From Aulostomus chinensis (taxonomy: Eukaryota; Chordata; Actinopteri; Syngnathiformes; Aulostomidae), in assembly GCA_037954235.1 (NCBI GenBank), contig JBBMOA010000002.1:12761009-12825008 (forward strand): DNA of 64,000 nucleotides, in the 5' to 3' direction. Below, one piece after another: positions 60,570-64,000 of this stretch. The notes beneath the pieces are model-generated. The model saw only the letters and a list, made by a program, of their open reading frames with translations, was not told where the DNA came from and did no database searches. Each line of letters begins with the position of its first letter. Position 1 is the first letter of the stretch. Made by a program: the position numbers and the translations under genes.

Positions 60570-61073
60570 AGGAAAAAAAAATGGTAAAATCTTTGAGGCT
60601 TTCAGTACGCCTCCAATCTCACCCCAACATTCACCAAGCAGTAATTTCCAGAGCTACGGAGCCCTGTAGTGGCAAGAGAGAAAAACATGAGCTTCGAGAA
60701 AAAGTCCGTATCTAACAAGCTATAACAAGTTCCCAAGATATAATTTGTTGAAAATACAGACTGAGGGAACAAGTTCTATCTTGTGGCCTCAAAATAGGTC
60801 TCATCCCTTGCCTGTTTTCTGTCTCTGGATGGCCACTGCAGGGCTCCATCCAGAGGAGCTGCGGTATTAAAACGAAATACTTGATGGTCCTTGACTGTGC
60901 TTATTTGCTCAGTATCTACCAAATTGTTTCAAAATGATATATTTCTCAGAACAAATGTAAAATATTCCCTGAATGACAATACAAGACTACAACTTGTGCC
61001 TCTTGTAGACTGTTCTCCAGCCAGGGTCACGCTCATGACAGGACGCAGCACCTGTTCCTCACCTCACTCTTGC

Positions 61074-63352
61074 TCATTTCCCTGCACTCTTTCCCAGGGC
61101 AGCGATGGCTTTGTTCTCCAGGATCTCGGTCTTCTCCTCAGGCTGAAGCAGTGTGTTGGACACCATAGCCTTCGCCACGGCCTGGATGGGGATGGACATA
61201 GACGTGGAGCACACTGCAGAGAGGGCACCGAAGAACTTCCTGGCCATCCACTCACCAGGACGACTCTGCTGCCGGTCCACCAGCAAAACCCTGTTGGTGA
61301 CAACTGTATTCATGATCAGGGATCTGGATCGAGCTTTCATGTAAACAAAGAGCTCTGACCACCCCCCCCCCCCCCCCCCATTACAGTCATTAAAACCTGG
61401 ATTCTCAGAACGTGACACTATAATCAAACACTACCGTCTTCTATTCGCCTGAGTCACAGTGGAAAAACTTGACTTTTTGTGTGTTGAAGTTCACTAAAAT
61501 GTCAAACCACACAAACATCTAATCACAGGAGGACACGAGTCACGTGGTAAGAGCCTGTTAAATGGGGGCAACTGGAAAACTAGCAGAAGGGAAGAAGTCC
61601 CAAAAAACCTGAAAGGACGCGTGCGCAGCCGGTTTTGTGATGTTTATATCAGGGAAGCAGTCATGGAGAGAAATGGACAAGGAGGTTTTTGTTGTTTTGC
61701 TCTCAGCAGCCAAACCAGACCTCCTCACCACAGTTAAATGGGATTGACTCTCATAGCATGAAAACTGTGCTGCAGTTCAGCTGCACAAAAAGACAAACTC
61801 ATAATAATTCAGGGGAACATTTAATGTGTTTTGGTATATTTTTTCTTAAACCATCTTACCCAGGTCTGTAAATGGCATATCTGTCAAAACCCAGGGCCTC
61901 GATGTCTGCCTCCACTTGTCCCTGGAGGAAAACATTTATTTTTAACTTTCAGCAATTCTGCAATGTAATGATTTCATGAGAAACATGAAAGGTATAATCT
62001 GTTTAAAAAACAACAACAACAACAACAACACACAATTCTTGGCATGTGGCATGCACAATAAAATAAAAGCTGTAATACCTTTACTTTCAGGTAGAGGAAG
62101 TTACTGTTTTTATCAGCTCCTTTTGAGGACTGCAGGTGGAACTGTGAGCAGCCTCCAGCTTTAGCAAGCTCCGCTGATTTTAAAACGTAATCATGATCAA
62201 CTCGAATGAACCCCTCCTGTAACACAAGAGACCACAGTGAAATGACTGGCAAAGCAGCCTGAGGTGACTGACCGAGTGGAAGAGAGATGAGTTAGCGTTC
62301 GACTGGCAGCGCTACACACTCACATGGTGAACTAACAACGTCCAGACTTTGCTTTGCAATCAGCTGTAAAAGTTAGGAAAGTGGATTCTTGGCAACAGTT
62401 TACAGAGGGAGGCCAACCCAGACGTCACCATCGCTGTGGCCTCCCTCATCCAAAAGACAAATGGGATTTTTATGCTGGATTTGGGATTATGGCAAACAAA
62501 AGTTCATGAGACTTAAATGTTTGACCTCAACTTCACACATGAACGTCAGCTATGATTTTCAAGGCATAACTGAGACCATGAAAGTGTAACCGAGACCATG
62601 AAAGTGTAACCGAGACCATGAAAGTGTAACCGAGACCATGAAAGTGTAACCGAGGCCATGAAAGTGTAACCGAGACCATGAAAGTGTAACCGAGACCATG
62701 AAAGTGTAACTGAGGCCATGAAAGTGTAACCGAGACCATGAAAGTGTAACCGAGACCATGAAAGTGTAACCGAGACCATGAAAGTGTAACTTCAACGTCA
62801 CCACAGCGAGCTTAGTTTTCTAGCTAGTTTTGGTGCGATGATGTTTAATGTTCACAACAACCTCTGCGAGCTCATCTAAATTCATGATGGCAGCGTCTAC
62901 TGATGTAGAACAAAACACTGAAATATCTTCAGGGTTTGCATCAATCACACGCCCTCAAGTGTATTTATGGAGTTAAACTCACAGTCCCTGCTATTGCCTT
63001 GGTCGTTCCCAGGCAGCAGTAGCCGGTGTCGTGGCCCTGGAAGGCAGCCGCATGGTCATCTAGCTTCTCAAAGTCCACGACCTCTTGTACCTGGAGGCAG
63101 AAAATCACCTGAAGTAAATCATCGAACGTCTCACCACCAACAGGCAGAGTTAAATGCACCAACCAGGTTTTCATAGCCTTTGCCCTCAAAGGTGAGCTGT
63201 CTCCTTCCAATGAGCGTGATCTTGGAGAAGATGTTGCGCTCCAGCAGCTCTTGAAGCAAAACCTTGCCCGTTTCTCCAGACGCTCCAAGGATGAAACAGC
63301 TTTTATTCTGCTGCCTGAAGTTCTCCTCCAGGGTCTTCGTGTCTTCAGCCAT
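61074..63352 (-). CDS. htatip2: Oxidoreductase HTATIP2 (TIP30/CC3), five exons
   Basis: Exons 63164-63352, 62983-63090, 62079-62216, 61860-61921 and 61074-61290 join in phase and give about 237 residues (human 242). It belongs to the atypical short-chain dehydrogenase family. The N-terminal Rossmann motif ILGASGETGKVLL binds NADPH; LIGRRQL follows, with VDFEKLDDHAAAFQGHD and YCCLGTTKA. The SSKGADKNSNFLYLKVK segment carries the Tyr-x3-Lys pair. RPG then VLLVDRQQSRPGEW and an ELLENKAI-like ending (EILENKAIAAL) match the family C-terminus. Human TIP30 regulates apoptosis and nuclear import. It lies upstream of prmt3 on the same strand, as in other vertebrates, with the unrecognised secreted gene between. 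Confidence 0.95.
61362..61380 (+). repeat. Poly-C run in htatip2 intron 4
   Basis: About 18 uninterrupted C; likely length-variable. Confidence 0.9.
62568..62790. repeat. 20-bp minisatellite, 11 units, in htatip2 intron 2
   Basis: Units of (c/t)gag(a/g)ccatgaaagtgtaac repeat 11 times with only a few variant units (ggcc in place of gacc). Because 20 is not a multiple of 3, all three - strand frames stay open (LSWSRLHFHGLGYTF-like) without being genes. Confidence 0.97.
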
Positions 63353-64000
63353 GCTGTGAGCAAGAACAAAACCAGCGCTCGCTTAGCATCGAGCATGATA
63401 GCCTGGAATTCTAACACGATTCTCAAACATTCCTCTGCTTGATTGAATTTTTTTTTCTTGCTTCTCAGAACAAATATTCAGTTACATATTGCATTTTCCT
63501 AACCCTTGATCCTGTGTCCCTGTATTATGATGGAAAACTGGACTTAAAAACTTTAAAATCGTGCTGCACGCAGTGCTGGGAGTAAAGAAACAGGTGGATT
63601 TGCAGCCGAGTCTGCCTGCCTAATTATCTCAAGCATTCTACAATACATGAAAATATGTCGCGTTAGTAGACTTCATTCGCGTCAACCTGTAAAGAAACAG
63701 TGACCCGGATGTGAATTTGGCCCATTTCCCCCTGAGCCCTGATATGGACAATTTTTTTAGTGACATCCCCCATCCCTTTAGTGACAAAAAACACACTCTT
63801 ATGTCGTGAGTTCAACTTAAATTGCACGACGAATTCAATAAAACACACACACACACAATTCAGGAAGCAGTACTGTTGAATTAAACGAGATGAGTACGTT
63901 ACCAATAAGGAAAATAATCTTTAAACTGACGGTTTTCTCGGGGAGCTCAGTTTGTCATTCGCTCTTTGTTGACACCAGGAGACCCCAAACTTAAGGCTTC
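63353..64000. other. htatip2 upstream region
   Basis: No further exon recognised. It includes a short CA run near 63843 and no clear TATA box. It presumably holds the htatip2 promoter. Confidence 0.5.

Larger units (their letters stand above)
57895..61073. other. Intergenic region between the secreted-protein gene and htatip2
   Basis: No gene recognised. It contains a GT repeat (58281-58328), a GA-rich tract (59207-59312), the hAT foldback (59614-59816), a 15-bp palindrome (60153-60186) and a candidate htatip2 poly(A) signal (60564-60569). Confidence 0.65.

Noticed and set aside
62568..62790. Possible CRISPR-like array
   Set aside because: The units are directly adjacent with no spacers, and the DNA is vertebrate.
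62533..62804. Three overlapping - strand ORFs with a repeating LSWSRLHFHGLGYTF-like peptide
   Set aside because: They come from the 20-bp minisatellite, whose length makes all three frames cycle without stops. It is not a repeat-protein gene.

Overview
This is a window of vertebrate nuclear DNA, almost certainly from a teleost fish. Genes are split by GT-AG introns, many of them short. CA/GT and TACA microsatellites are abundant, and there are fish-type Tc1, Harbinger, hAT, LINE and Ty3/gypsy fragments. The HTATIP2-PRMT3 gene order matches the neighbourhood known in other vertebrates.

Region 1 (1 to about 31,880, + strand) is a tandem array. A gene encoding a compact, divergent p300/CBP-like histone acetyltransferase (bromodomain, RING/PHD, HAT) occurs three times. 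Copy 1 is visible only from the HAT exons (11-1719). Copies 2 (about 10.2-15.3 kb) and 3 (about 25.8-31.0 kb) carry the whole bromodomain-to-HAT block. The repeat periods are 13,595 and 15,679 bp. No ZZ, TAZ or KIX exons are seen, and each reading frame closes just after the HAT domain at a LINE-ORF1-derived sequence. The two spacers (about 2.1-9.7 and 16.2-25.3 kb) hold the same nested transposons: a Harbinger-like fragment, a LINE SGNH-domain ORF1 fragment, and a Tc1 element split by a Ty3/gypsy retrotransposon with 5-bp target duplications. The insertions therefore predate the last duplication. Spacer 1 has since lost several blocks.

Region 2 (about 33.4-55.5 kb, - strand) is prmt3. Eleven exons give the zinc finger and the SAM-binding methyltransferase core, stopping at the double-E loop. 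The C-terminal exons are not present before the HAT array begins, so either the array lies antisense in a prmt3 intron or the locus is broken or misassembled here.

Region 3 (56.5-57.9 kb, - strand) is a three-exon gene for an unrecognised secreted protein of about 398 residues. Region 4 (61.1-63.4 kb, - strand) is htatip2 in five exons. The remainder is intronic or intergenic DNA with microsatellites, a 20-bp minisatellite, an L2-type repeat tail and a hAT foldback element.
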